Below the pieces are notes generated by a model that made no database searches, was not told where the DNA came from, and saw only the letters and a list, made by a program, of their open reading frames with translations. 22,880 nt of DNA from Oscillospiraceae bacterium (GTDB taxonomy: Bacteria; Bacillota; Clostridia; Oscillospirales; Acutalibacteraceae): contig CACWJV010000012.1 of the NCBI GenBank assembly GCA_902761265.1, positions 1-22,880 on the forward strand, in the 5' to 3' direction. The translations under genes were made by a program, and so were the position numbers. This document shows positions 16,301 through 22,806 of the stretch, in pieces. Numbering within the stretch: the first letter of the stretch is position 1; every line of letters begins with the position of its first letter.

Positions 16301-17421
16301 CTGCCGGTGATCAGACATTCCACGCTGTCTATAAGCATCACACGCATCAATATGAACGCACAACGGTAAAACGCGCGTCCTGCGGTGTGGAAGGCATTGA
16401 CAGGTTTGTGTGTGCAGAATGTCAGGACAGTTACGAGGAGCGTACGGATGCAAAGAGCCATAAGTATACGACCTTTGCAACCGATAACAACAGCGGCAAC
16501 AAGAATTTTGCCTATATTGTTTGCGAAAACTGCGGCTTGACAGTAGACGCCGCCTTTACCTATCGGTTTGAAGATGCAACCGGCAAAGTACAGGCCTGTG
16601 ATTTGAGTATGAAGGATCTGAACAGCGCAACGATTCAGCCGGTGAACGGCGGCATTCAGATCACGTTGCCGATTCCGGCCGCAATGCAGTATGCAAAGGA
16701 TATTGACATTTATCGCATTGAAACAGACGGCAGCAAGACAGATCTGGACGCCAAGGTCAACAGAAACTATTGGAACAATAAGCCTGATTCACTTACCTTC
16801 ATCACCGATCACTTCAGCCCATATTCCATTGAAGCAACGTATGAATGCGAAATCAGCGGCGAACATGATTGGGACGATGGTGTGGTTACAGAAAATGCGA
16901 CCTGCACACAAACCGGTGAAAAGGTTTATACTTGTTCTCTTTGTGAAACCACACGGAAGGAAACCCTTCAAAAGCTTGACCACACGCCCGGCGTATGGAT
17001 CATCGACAAAGCAGCGACCTGCAAAGAAGCGGGCAGCAAGCATCGGGAATGCACCGTTTGCCACAACACGATTGCGACAGAAACGATTGCCGCCGATAAG
17101 GCGAACCACGCTTCTTACGGTACAACGCTGAAAAACAAGGTGGATGCAAATTGCACCACAAAGGGTTACACCGGTGATATGGTCTGCAATGGCTGCGGAA
17201 CAGTTATCAAAAAAGGCAGTGAAACGACAGCGCTCGGACACACTGCGCCGAACAGCAAAGGAAACTGTGACCGCTGCGGTACACATTTGAAGGATGTTGA
17301 TCCCGGCAGCAGTACGCCTGCAGGCGCCTGTAAATACTGTGGACAGGTGCACACCGGTCCGTTTGGTTGGCTGATCAAATTCTTCCATAGCATTCTGGCA
17401 TTGTTCGGATTACGCAAGTAA
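10387..17421 (+). CDS. Giant secreted surface protein: Amidase_6-like domain, Cys-rich modules, VWA
   Basis: 2344 residues. A signal peptide (1 to about 43) leads into an Amidase_6-like papain-fold domain (about 43-205) with DCANFVSQC (Cys78) and NHSAIV (His163), expected to cut peptides or amides, perhaps in the cell wall. From about 290 to 1470 follow roughly 20 modules of the form C-x(~10)-C-x2-CG with a nearby LGH, interrupted at 438-670 by a Trp-rich part (WSNWSDWSE, WKNWSSW, two QYRYRD copies). A VWA domain starts near 1478 with MIDAS DQSGS (Asp1485, Ser1487, Ser1489) and TDGEP (Asp1651). Then come a pilin-like stretch (about 1740-1860), two InlB-repeat-like units (about 1865-1985), more Cys modules, a beta-rich domain and a CxxCGxxH tail from 2315. 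There is no LPXTG. AGGAGG fixes the start. It is probably an adhesin or wall-acting protein controlled by the adjacent two-component genes. Confidence 0.9.
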   Translation: MKKTNCFTKALAVFLTALMLLSVAPLGELAGLGLGFGLKADAVTGYSAGGAAKWAIEHYNDHDSVLLGTGYWNDGGDCANFVSQCLYMGGIDMDEYWNTTGYMAHWSELHGWEYAGSFIRCVQLYNFLVNKKGGQVIHNPSVSQVDIGDVLIYYRPEAGRFNHSAIVADIEGGVPKIAYHSVGWDHDFTTNWHLGFTGDQTYLIKLHGSVCVNQRTRSVDVYKLASGYPHLLREPNGEDTYHFFIENDYALVDEVRWVNGQSWGHTMLDAIWGWVPLKYFTYLNHYETPKVNHIFGVWQTIQVANCQQDGLDRRVCTRCGYTETRTTKGGHITDPHATCTTEGICKICGTVTENALGHIWDDGRVSKKPTCTEPGDMLYFCERDKAHQYTDRGVIPALGHDYQATATAPSCVQDGITTYVCSRCGDSYVTYTDENNTWSGWTTDQLDLPENKVRTMTQYRYRDKNLKDSANGSLEDWTPSDPAYTFSAWSNWSDWSETETTESKDADGNLLREVEKQYVKVGYLMRYYNYTDYSVSGQRGYYDSAQSGMLLRYGFYKGGSQNGHAEPQYFPVYDVDTRAVKVAPGAYTPNEHNGYGQNKSGQTGYFLPQWRDWNSSDFPYCCMYKDEEVWVWQYRYRDRTKTYHYYQWKNWSSWDETQPETTENREIESRTVYSYDLAALGHDFSVQQAQTFENRDMLLTEAQTNSTCYSYGYTCSRCGALAPDSVSVLHDIPDFETERDQYEIVSGDDASVTIYKGVCRNGCGCYVLKTVDNHNYVVKEIVPPTCNGENGTEGYTVYRCTFHGEEYNDDFVPALEDDYSHDVWEVQTTPTCTKPGVMICKCARFNACGHFKTKEIPPLGHTMTKYDAQNATCLLDGSTEYYYCSGCDKYYDDANGTSEIEENSWVIPATGHSDPKDVEWTVETQRKCGFAGYERKYCQNEWCDEKLTCDLCSDHGIHGAVIDERETEPIPADFYVFDSKDAVFDSETGKWISTTCDHPGILYYTCKNCEGTPDMHGFVLGDSYTPLELDPIDHMQPVTVEDPAAYCIYPGIRHTNCDFCGKKDIVSPETIPAPFAEHDLEQRQDSGCIYHVCTRCGYSPDTDAHDFQRDADRDVAPACLTDGKEAYTCSRCGMYDDKTLPALGHDPEKVGSLPATCTEGGMDAYACKREGCDFTYTVPVGQPLGHDDSGNYTVTKKASCTEDGSKVLTCVRVNARTGDVCNEELSKLKIPARGHNMSEWIDDSATGEDACRRKDCMNTETGEYEACTYSERENHVWGDWFDTGDGEQHSRTCETIDTHIQTQTHSWTKISAAEADCTNSGSILWRCEVCGAEKTEAVGPNGHQLVKTEAVSATCLEDGNSEYYTCTACGLFFADENAEHEIAQDSWVIEALGHDWGDWKEKTKATYDACGEEERICNRDVSHIETRPTPILTPESKENKDITVDKDAHYDAATGEATISLFAESKGKTIKSKDETPLDIVLVLDQSGSMRYEMDSNTLINNSEDSRLKNLKTAANSFVQKIFDNGNNNVDHRIAVVGFAMGGAKMSGFDVDGERTTFEAYENTNILSLPSPKSFDPTPANIVTMNGNYKNALVSVAADGQVNPVLTSAIDHLNAKGATAADLGLIMACKVFEQNPITDSNRRRVVVFMTDGEPTYSSGYQDTVANYAISNANLLKNAYDATVYSVGVVGSGISKEGERFMQSVATQTADGKKLFYKVTDSESFLNCFKNIAEESVKVENSFDDVTLVDTITKEFIMTETQEKALRLAAIQNLGVTNDDVSVLRFADGTTQIRIAHIHPKEVKRDGESYFPVNISFTVSADEQALPEGTYETNTDNAGVVIGSSDLFETTFKPASVEVESAEGVVYFNLNGRPFHAVRFHTGDALSAPSLTLQGEHTFAGWEIPDPVVFTEGKLVLDATLEQKEYTVTWEYDGGTKTDSYNEGDILTPSQIGLNGDGELFDGWDPQAPLTMPAGDQTFHAVYKHHTHQYERTTVKRASCGVEGIDRFVCAECQDSYEERTDAKSHKYTTFATDNNSGNKNFAYIVCENCGLTVDAAFTYRFEDATGKVQACDLSMKDLNSATIQPVNGGIQITLPIPAAMQYAKDIDIYRIETDGSKTDLDAKVNRNYWNNKPDSLTFITDHFSPYSIEATYECEISGEHDWDDGVVTENATCTQTGEKVYTCSLCETTRKETLQKLDHTPGVWIIDKAATCKEAGSKHRECTVCHNTIATETIAADKANHASYGTTLKNKVDANCTTKGYTGDMVCNGCGTVIKKGSETTALGHTAPNSKGNCDRCGTHLKDVDPGSSTPAGACKYCGQVHTGPFGWLIKFFHSILALFGLRK

Positions 17422-17449
17422 GCGACTGCATGAAAAATCGGAACCACAA

Positions 17450-17479
17450 ACGAGCGGCGGGAGCAATCCTGCCGCTTGT
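17450..17479 (+). terminator. Possible terminator hairpin after the giant gene
   Basis: AGCGGCGGG (17453-17461) pairs fully with CCTGCCGCT (17468-17476) with one G-U, and three more pairs extend it outward. The stem is strong, but no T-run follows, so termination may be partial and some read-through into the regulator gene is possible. Confidence 0.45.
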
Positions 17480-17513
17480 CGGTGTCTGTTCTAAAACATT
17501 TTAAGAAAAAGTC

Positions 17514-17543
17514 TTTACGCAAAGGCCTTGCGTATGTTATACT
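17514..17543 (+). promoter_or_regulatory. Promoter of the regulator-kinase operon with an internal inverted repeat
   Basis: TTTACG (17514-17519) and TATACT (17538-17543) are 18 bases apart. The spacer region contains ACGCAA AGGCC TTGCGT (17517-17533), a perfect 6-bp inverted repeat placed where a repressor would block polymerase. The TTTTTACAT boxes seen at the surface-protein genes are absent here. Confidence 0.5.
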
Positions 17544-17586
17544 TTGATGCACAAAGAAAACACTGTTGAATGACAGAGGATGTTTT

Positions 17587-18288
17587 ATGAAAATACTGGT
17601 TCTTGATGATGATAAAGCGGTGCTCGCTTCCATGCAGATCCAACTGCAAAACCGGTTTTCCGGAGATGACCAATTCTGGTTTTGCAGTGATTATGACGAG
17701 TACTGCAAAAAGCTGCATGATATCGCATTCGACGTATTGCTGCTGGATATTTTAATGCCAGGTCAAAACGGAATCGACCTTGCCGCACAAATGATTACCT
17801 CGCATCCGGAGGCTGCGGTGATCTATTTCACGGGGTATCCGCTGGAATACTGCGAAGCGATCTTTGACGGGGTAAAGCCATTCGGTTATCTCAAAAAGCC
17901 GGTTGATTTTGATCGGCTTGAAATGCTTCTTGAAACATTGCGCACAAAGAAGCAAGAGGAGGCGTCCTTTTCGGTTACACTGCGCGGACAACCGATCCGG
18001 CTGGCGCAGAATGATACGATCTGGTTGGAGAGCCACGGCAGAACGGTAACAATCTATTGTGTGCAAAAGCATTATAGTGTTTATGCAAAACTCAGTGAGA
18101 TGGAGCGGCAACTGCCAACGTTTATTCGTTGCCACACCAGTTATCTGGTGAACCCGCAGTATATCCGGTCTTTGAAAAAGGATAAGTTTGTAGTTGCCGG
18201 TCGGGAAACGGAGATTCCGATCAGTCGGAAGTATTTACAGCAGGCCAGAGCCAAGTTCTTTGAAATCAAGGGAAACTTCGGCTTGTGA
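17587..18288 (+). CDS. LytTR-family response regulator
   Basis: 233 residues. The receiver domain (1 to about 118) has the acidic pair at Asp8/Asp9, the phosphorylation site Asp54 in LLLDILMPG, Thr82 in FTG and Lys104 in YLKKPV. A LytTR DNA-binding domain (about 128-228) follows, with the typical IRCHTSYLVNPQYI and EIPISRKY motifs. Such regulators receive phosphate from AgrC-type kinases and bind direct repeats beside promoters. ATG 17587 is chosen over the upstream TTG at 17566 because AGAGGA at 17575-17580 is then correctly spaced. The cognate kinase starts 60 bases downstream. It is the only response regulator in the window and sits between the two surface-protein genes. Confidence 0.92.
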   Translation: MKILVLDDDKAVLASMQIQLQNRFSGDDQFWFCSDYDEYCKKLHDIAFDVLLLDILMPGQNGIDLAAQMITSHPEAAVIYFTGYPLEYCEAIFDGVKPFGYLKKPVDFDRLEMLLETLRTKKQEEASFSVTLRGQPIRLAQNDTIWLESHGRTVTIYCVQKHYSVYAKLSEMERQLPTFIRCHTSYLVNPQYIRSLKKDKFVVAGRETEIPISRKYLQQARAKFFEIKGNFGL

Positions 18289-18348
18289 TCTGTCGGGGAG
18301 GCTATTGAAACAGGCGACCAACAAAAGCGGTGAAAGGAACAAAACACA

Positions 18349-19650
18349 ATGTCAGCAATGCAGGATTTATCTCTTTTCGGAAATATCATCTATATTATTT
18401 TTCAGGCAGTTTATATTACAAGCACGGCGATCTTCTTGACGCGAATGCTGGAGGCCCGCTGGAAAAAGATTCCCACGGCGGTGCTCTATGTTCTTGGCTA
18501 TTGGCTGCTCGGCGTGTTCATCCCTGTCCGGACACTGCGCACCGTTTTGATCATGTCTTATATTTTTATCTATCCTTTCGTTGCCTATAAAGGTTCATTT
18601 TTCAAACGGCTTGCGGTTGAGCTCGTGGCGTATGTCTGGTTGATTTCCTCGGATATCTTTTCATATGCTACAATCAACGTATTTAACATTGAAAACCCGG
18701 ATTTAAAAATGATCCTGGCATGCACCCTTTGTGCCATCGTGATGTTTGGCGGTTTGATCTTGACGGGGTACTTTGTCAAGGCGATCAAAACAGTGAAGCT
18801 GACCCGAAAAATGCTGGTTGTTCTGACCATTCCGCTCAGCCAGTTTTTGATGTTTATGATTTTTGATATGCGCTTTGTCGGGATTCATGACGGCGAAATC
18901 TGGACAACGAAGTATAATCTGGGATTCTGCTTACTCACAATTGCGGCCTTCGGTTTTTGCTTTATTGCGGATATCCTTGTGTCGCGCGCCTTTTTAAGCA
19001 TTGTGAAAAATGCTGAGCTGAAGGCTTCCGTTGATGCACTGGAATACAAAAATCAGCTCAATCTGCAGTATTTTTCCGACTTGAAGAAAAACGAGAGCGA
19101 GCTGCGCAAGATCCGCCATGACTTTTCCAATATCATGCAGGTGATGGGAACCCTTATGGATGTGACGGACGCTCCCGAGGCGCAAAAGCTGTATGCGGAA
19201 CTGAGCGAACTGATCCGTGGGATCCAACTGGAATACTATTGTGAAAACAGCTTAGTCAATGCGGTGCTTTCCAACAAGATCAAATTGTGTCGTGAAAAAG
19301 GGATCGAACCGGAGATCAGCGTGCGGATTCCGGCGGAATTGTCCATTGATGAAATGGATCTTTGCCGCGCGCTTGTCAATCTGATCGACAATGCGATCGA
19401 GGCCAGTGAACGAGACAGCAGCGGCAATCAACGGCTGGTTGCGATTGAGCTGTTTGAGAAAGACGGCTATTTGTTTATCAAAACAAAGAACAATACGGAT
19501 GTGCTTTTGGACGAAACACAAAAGGAAAAACAACAGCACGGCTTCGGCAAAGAGATTCTTGTGGAACTGGCCGGAAAGTATGACGGCGCCTACCTAATCA
19601 AAGAGGAAAACCATTTGGTCACATCGATGCTGTCGTTAAAAATTTCATAA
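18349..19650 (+). CDS. AgrC-like sensor histidine kinase (GHKL), partner of the LytTR regulator
   Basis: 433 residues with about six N-terminal membrane helices (10-212), a coiled linker, ELRKIRHDFSN with His257, the N-box NLIDNAIEAS and the G-box HGFGKEIL. The 60-base spacing and shared strand make it the cognate kinase of the upstream regulator. ATG 18349 has AAAGGA ten bases upstream. The ATG at 18358 would align better with the start of the paralogue at 9916 but is too far from a binding site. Compared with the orphan kinase, the catalytic half is nearly unchanged and the membrane half diverges more, which fits different ligands and a shared target. No agrB/agrD-like pheromone genes are nearby, so the signal is unknown. 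Confidence 0.92.
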   Translation: MSAMQDLSLFGNIIYIIFQAVYITSTAIFLTRMLEARWKKIPTAVLYVLGYWLLGVFIPVRTLRTVLIMSYIFIYPFVAYKGSFFKRLAVELVAYVWLISSDIFSYATINVFNIENPDLKMILACTLCAIVMFGGLILTGYFVKAIKTVKLTRKMLVVLTIPLSQFLMFMIFDMRFVGIHDGEIWTTKYNLGFCLLTIAAFGFCFIADILVSRAFLSIVKNAELKASVDALEYKNQLNLQYFSDLKKNESELRKIRHDFSNIMQVMGTLMDVTDAPEAQKLYAELSELIRGIQLEYYCENSLVNAVLSNKIKLCREKGIEPEISVRIPAELSIDEMDLCRALVNLIDNAIEASERDSSGNQRLVAIELFEKDGYLFIKTKNNTDVLLDETQKEKQQHGFGKEILVELAGKYDGAYLIKEENHLVTSMLSLKIS

Positions 19651-19654
19651 TGAG

Positions 19655-19684
19655 AAAGGCCGGAGAAATACCCCGGTCTTTTTT
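19655..19684 (+). terminator. Rho-independent terminator after the kinase
   Basis: AAAGGCCGG (19655-19663) pairs with CCGGTCTTT (19673-19681) with one G-U pair, followed by a run of six T (19679-19684). It closes the regulator-kinase operon immediately after its stop codon, so the next gene depends on its own promoter. Confidence 0.85.
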
Positions 19685-19691
19685 GTGTCAA

Positions 19692-19720
19692 TTTTTACAT
19701 AAATATGCATGTTTTTACAT
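19692..19720 (+). promoter_or_regulatory. Perfect 9-bp direct repeat, putative LytTR regulator site
   Basis: TTTTTACAT occurs at 19692-19700 and 19712-19720, 20 bases apart start to start, the second ending 5 bases before the -35. The same geometry is found before the giant surface-protein gene (10294-10322). A 10-bp palindrome CGTTGCAACG (19724-19733) overlaps the -35. Confidence 0.6.
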
Positions 19721-19725
19721 TTGCG

Positions 19726-19754
19726 TTGCAACGAAAAGGGTGCCGTGATAGAAT
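19726..19754 (+). promoter_or_regulatory. Promoter of the leucine-rich-repeat protein gene
   Basis: TTGCAA (19726-19731), 17 bases, TAGAAT (19749-19754). The predicted transcript starts near 19761, after the upstream in-frame ATG at 19705, which supports 19786 as the real start. Confidence 0.7.
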
Positions 19755-19785
19755 AATGATATCTGATTCAACGGAGGAATGCTTT

Positions 19786-22632
19786 ATGAAAAAACACCGG
19801 AACCAAAAACTTTTGTCGCTGTTTCTGGCACTGCTGATGCTGGTGCTATCAATGCCGTTTGCGGCGGCGGAAGACAGCGTGGGAATCGGTGGCCAATGTG
19901 GAGAAAACGTTTTTTGGAAATTAGACGATCAGGGAAAACTGACCGTTTTCGGCGAAGGAAAGATGGCGTTTTATTTTGCTGTGGATGGACCTGATTCAGA
20001 AGAGCTTTACGCAAAATACTATCCAAATTGGAACTGGAGGGTTTACTGCGACCAAATTGTTGAAGTGGAGATCCAAAACGGGGTTACTTCCATTGCGGAA
20101 GATGCTTTTTACCAATTCGAAAAATTACAAAAAGTGACACTGCCCGATACGCTGGAAGAAATCGAAGGCGCAGCATTTCATGATTGCTGCCTTTTGAAAA
20201 GCATTGATATTCCGGATAGCGTGAAGGTTATTGGGCAACACGCATTCGCAAACTGCCACGGACTCACCGATGTTTCAATTCCTTCAGGCGTACAGTCTAT
20301 CGGAGACGGTGCATTTGAGTCCTGTACTGGCCTGAATGCAATTACGGTTGCGGCGGATAACAAATACTACACGTCGGAAAACGGCATTCTGTTTAACAAA
20401 GAAAAAACTGTATTGATTCAGTGCCCTGCGACGAAAGTATCCGTTGTCATTCCGCCTGATGTTACTGCCATTGGCTATGCTGCTTTTAGCGGGAGTAGAG
20501 ATCTGAAAAGAGTATCGATGCCGAAAAACCTAACCATCATTGGAGGGGCTGCCTTTGATGGGTGTCAAAAATTGGAAAAAGTTGTGATTCCGGACAGTGT
20601 GACAGGCATTGGATGGAGTGCTTTTGAAAAGTGCGACAGCTTAACCGAAATCCGTATACCGGCTGGCGTAACATATATTGGGAACTGGGCATTTGATGAT
20701 TGCAACAGCTTGCTTTCGATTGAAGTGGCGGCAGATAATCCGTCTTATTGTTCGGTTGACGGTGTTTTATATAATAAGGATAAAACTGAATTGATTCAGG
20801 TTCCGGGTGCAAAAACGGAACTCCAATTGCCGGAAGGGATGACCAGCCTGGAAGGATACGGCCTTTTTTCAAACTGCGATGCTTTAACATGCGTTCGTAT
20901 TCCGGAAACATTGACTGATATCGAGGATGGCGTTTTTGACAGATGCAAAAGTCTGGCGGCGCTAGATGTTGCCAGCAACAATCCAAAGTATACGTCGGAA
21001 GATGGTATTTTGTTTAGCAAAGATAAAACGACCTTGCTCCGATGCCCGGCTGCCAAATCAACCGTATCCATTCCGCATAGCACAACCACGATTGGAAGTT
21101 CTGCGTTCAGCAACTGTACATTGTTGAAGCAAGTGACCATTCCAAATCGTGTGACGTCGATTGAACCTGATGCGTTCGATGGTTGTGCACTGACGAGTGT
21201 TACAATTCCTGGCAGCGTCAAGAGCATAGGAGACAGCGCTTTTCATAATTGTGACAGGTTGGAAACGGTTGTGTTGGAGAACGGGGTAGAAATAATCGGA
21301 CAATGGGCGTTCCGAGACTGTGACCGCTTGACCGAGTTTTCGCTTCCCGACACGATTTCTGAAGTCGGCAGATATGCTTTTGGCGAGAACAAGCGATTGC
21401 TGTCGATTGATGTGTCCAGCAATAATGCGAAGTTTTCTTCCATAGACGGTGTTTTGTATAACAAAGATCAGACAACGGTCGTTCAATGCCCCGGCGCAAA
21501 AAGAGAAGTAATTCTGCCAGAAACGGTAACGACCATTGGCTGTTATGCGTTCCGTGACTGTGATCAAATGAGAACGGTTACAATCCCAAACGGTGTGGAA
21601 ACGATAGAAGCATGGGCATTTTATGATTGTGATAATCTTACAAGTATTGTGCTTCCGAACAGCGTCAAAAATGTTGGGAGCGGAGCCTTTTCCTGTTGTC
21701 TCAGTTTGCGGAGCGCGACAGTGTCGAATCAGATGACGAAGATTGGATTTAAGGTGTTTGACGGATGTTCGGCAATGAAGCGTGTTACGATTCCCAGCAG
21801 TGTTTCTGTTGTGGGAGATCTTGCCTTTGACTACTGCATCAGTCTTACAGATGTCTATTATACCGGCTCGGAAACGGAGTGGGAACAGATTTACATCTCT
21901 GCCGGCGATGAGGATGGTGAAGTTGATCCCAATAACCCGAACATGCCTCTGATGCAGGCAATAAAACACTTCAACTGGACGCCGGATACGATCGAAGATC
22001 AGGCGACAAGTGTCAGCGTGCTTTATTCTGCCAATACATTCAATATAGAAAATGTTTTCCTGCATGTGGAACCAATTGTCACAGAGAATGAAAAAGCTCG
22101 CGCTTGGGATATCAAGCCGATCGACGAAGACGGTAATATCGTGCAGCCGAATCAGGAAATCCAGATCCGTCTGCCGCTGCCGGAAGGCTGGAATCGGCAT
22201 TCACTGCTTGTTACACATACCCACGACGACGGTGAATCAGAGATTATCCGTGACTACGAAATCAATGGCAGTTATGTCATGTTTTGGGTATCTTGTTTTA
22301 GTATGTTCTCGGTTACACTTCAGGAGGATGTGCCGGAGCATGAACATGTTTACGATGACGGTGTTGTCACAATTGAACCGACCTGCGTTAAAGAGGGCGA
22401 GAAGATCTACACCTGCGAAGACGGTGACGATTCCTACACCGAAATCATCCCCGCCACCGGCAAGCACATTGACGAAAACAACGACGGCAAGTGCGACACC
22501 TGCGGCGAAAAAATGACCGGCGGCAAGCACTGCCCGCAGTGCGGCAAGATCCACAACAAGGGGTTCATTGATAAGTTGACGGGCTTCTTCCATAAGATCG
22601 CATATCGTCTTACACATCTGTTCAAAAGATGA
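19786..22632 (+). CDS. Secreted BspA-type leucine-rich-repeat surface protein
   Basis: 948 residues. A signal peptide (1 to about 29, ending FAAAE) is followed by an array of BspA/LRR_5-type repeats of about 23 residues (IPDSVTxIGxxAFxxCxxL pattern) to about residue 700. Four longer inserts of one kind begin near 188, 314, 395 and 543 (VAADN.. then DGVLYNKDKT..IQCPGAK), forming super-repeats. A YYTGSETEWEQI cap, a beta-rich domain, one Cys-type module (EHVYDDGVVT..C..YTC) and DENNDGKCDTCG follow. The tail has Cys916, Cys919 and His923, then a hydrophobic/amphipathic segment ending LFKR. BspA-type proteins often bind host or bacterial surfaces. GGAGG at 19773-19777 sets the start. The C-terminal block matches that of the giant protein upstream, implying common export or anchoring and co-regulation. 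Confidence 0.92.
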   Translation: MKKHRNQKLLSLFLALLMLVLSMPFAAAEDSVGIGGQCGENVFWKLDDQGKLTVFGEGKMAFYFAVDGPDSEELYAKYYPNWNWRVYCDQIVEVEIQNGVTSIAEDAFYQFEKLQKVTLPDTLEEIEGAAFHDCCLLKSIDIPDSVKVIGQHAFANCHGLTDVSIPSGVQSIGDGAFESCTGLNAITVAADNKYYTSENGILFNKEKTVLIQCPATKVSVVIPPDVTAIGYAAFSGSRDLKRVSMPKNLTIIGGAAFDGCQKLEKVVIPDSVTGIGWSAFEKCDSLTEIRIPAGVTYIGNWAFDDCNSLLSIEVAADNPSYCSVDGVLYNKDKTELIQVPGAKTELQLPEGMTSLEGYGLFSNCDALTCVRIPETLTDIEDGVFDRCKSLAALDVASNNPKYTSEDGILFSKDKTTLLRCPAAKSTVSIPHSTTTIGSSAFSNCTLLKQVTIPNRVTSIEPDAFDGCALTSVTIPGSVKSIGDSAFHNCDRLETVVLENGVEIIGQWAFRDCDRLTEFSLPDTISEVGRYAFGENKRLLSIDVSSNNAKFSSIDGVLYNKDQTTVVQCPGAKREVILPETVTTIGCYAFRDCDQMRTVTIPNGVETIEAWAFYDCDNLTSIVLPNSVKNVGSGAFSCCLSLRSATVSNQMTKIGFKVFDGCSAMKRVTIPSSVSVVGDLAFDYCISLTDVYYTGSETEWEQIYISAGDEDGEVDPNNPNMPLMQAIKHFNWTPDTIEDQATSVSVLYSANTFNIENVFLHVEPIVTENEKARAWDIKPIDEDGNIVQPNQEIQIRLPLPEGWNRHSLLVTHTHDDGESEIIRDYEINGSYVMFWVSCFSMFSVTLQEDVPEHEHVYDDGVVTIEPTCVKEGEKIYTCEDGDDSYTEIIPATGKHIDENNDGKCDTCGEKMTGGKHCPQCGKIHNKGFIDKLTGFFHKIAYRLTHLFKR

Positions 22633-22768
22633 TATGTAAACGGTCTGAGGATCCATTGATCAGCTTTATATGATTCCGGCAGAATAGAACGACAGGTACC
22701 CACGTATTTCCTTAAAAGTATTTTAGCACGTTGCCAAGCGAAAATATTTGAAAACTTTGCAAAAGGGG

Positions 22769-22797
22769 TTGACTTTCGCGCTCTAAAGCGATATAAT
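22769..22797 (+). promoter_or_regulatory. Strong promoter near the right edge
   Basis: TTGACT (22769-22774), 17 bases, perfect TATAAT (22792-22797), with an A-rich stretch upstream that could act as an UP element. The spacer contains a CGCT-CTAA-AGCG inverted repeat. It is the best promoter in the window and has no open reading frame close behind it. The preceding 22633-22768 holds no recognisable gene. Confidence 0.75.
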
Positions 22798-22806
22798 GCA
22801 CAAAAA

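Noticed and set aside
8624..19650. A complete agr quorum-sensing system
   Set aside because: Kinase and LytTR regulator are present, but no AgrB-like peptidase or AgrD-like propeptide could be found on either strand.
21058..22200. 380-residue minus-strand frame inside the LRR gene
   Set aside because: Its apparent repeats simply mirror the leucine-rich repeats of the + strand protein; no ribosome binding site.
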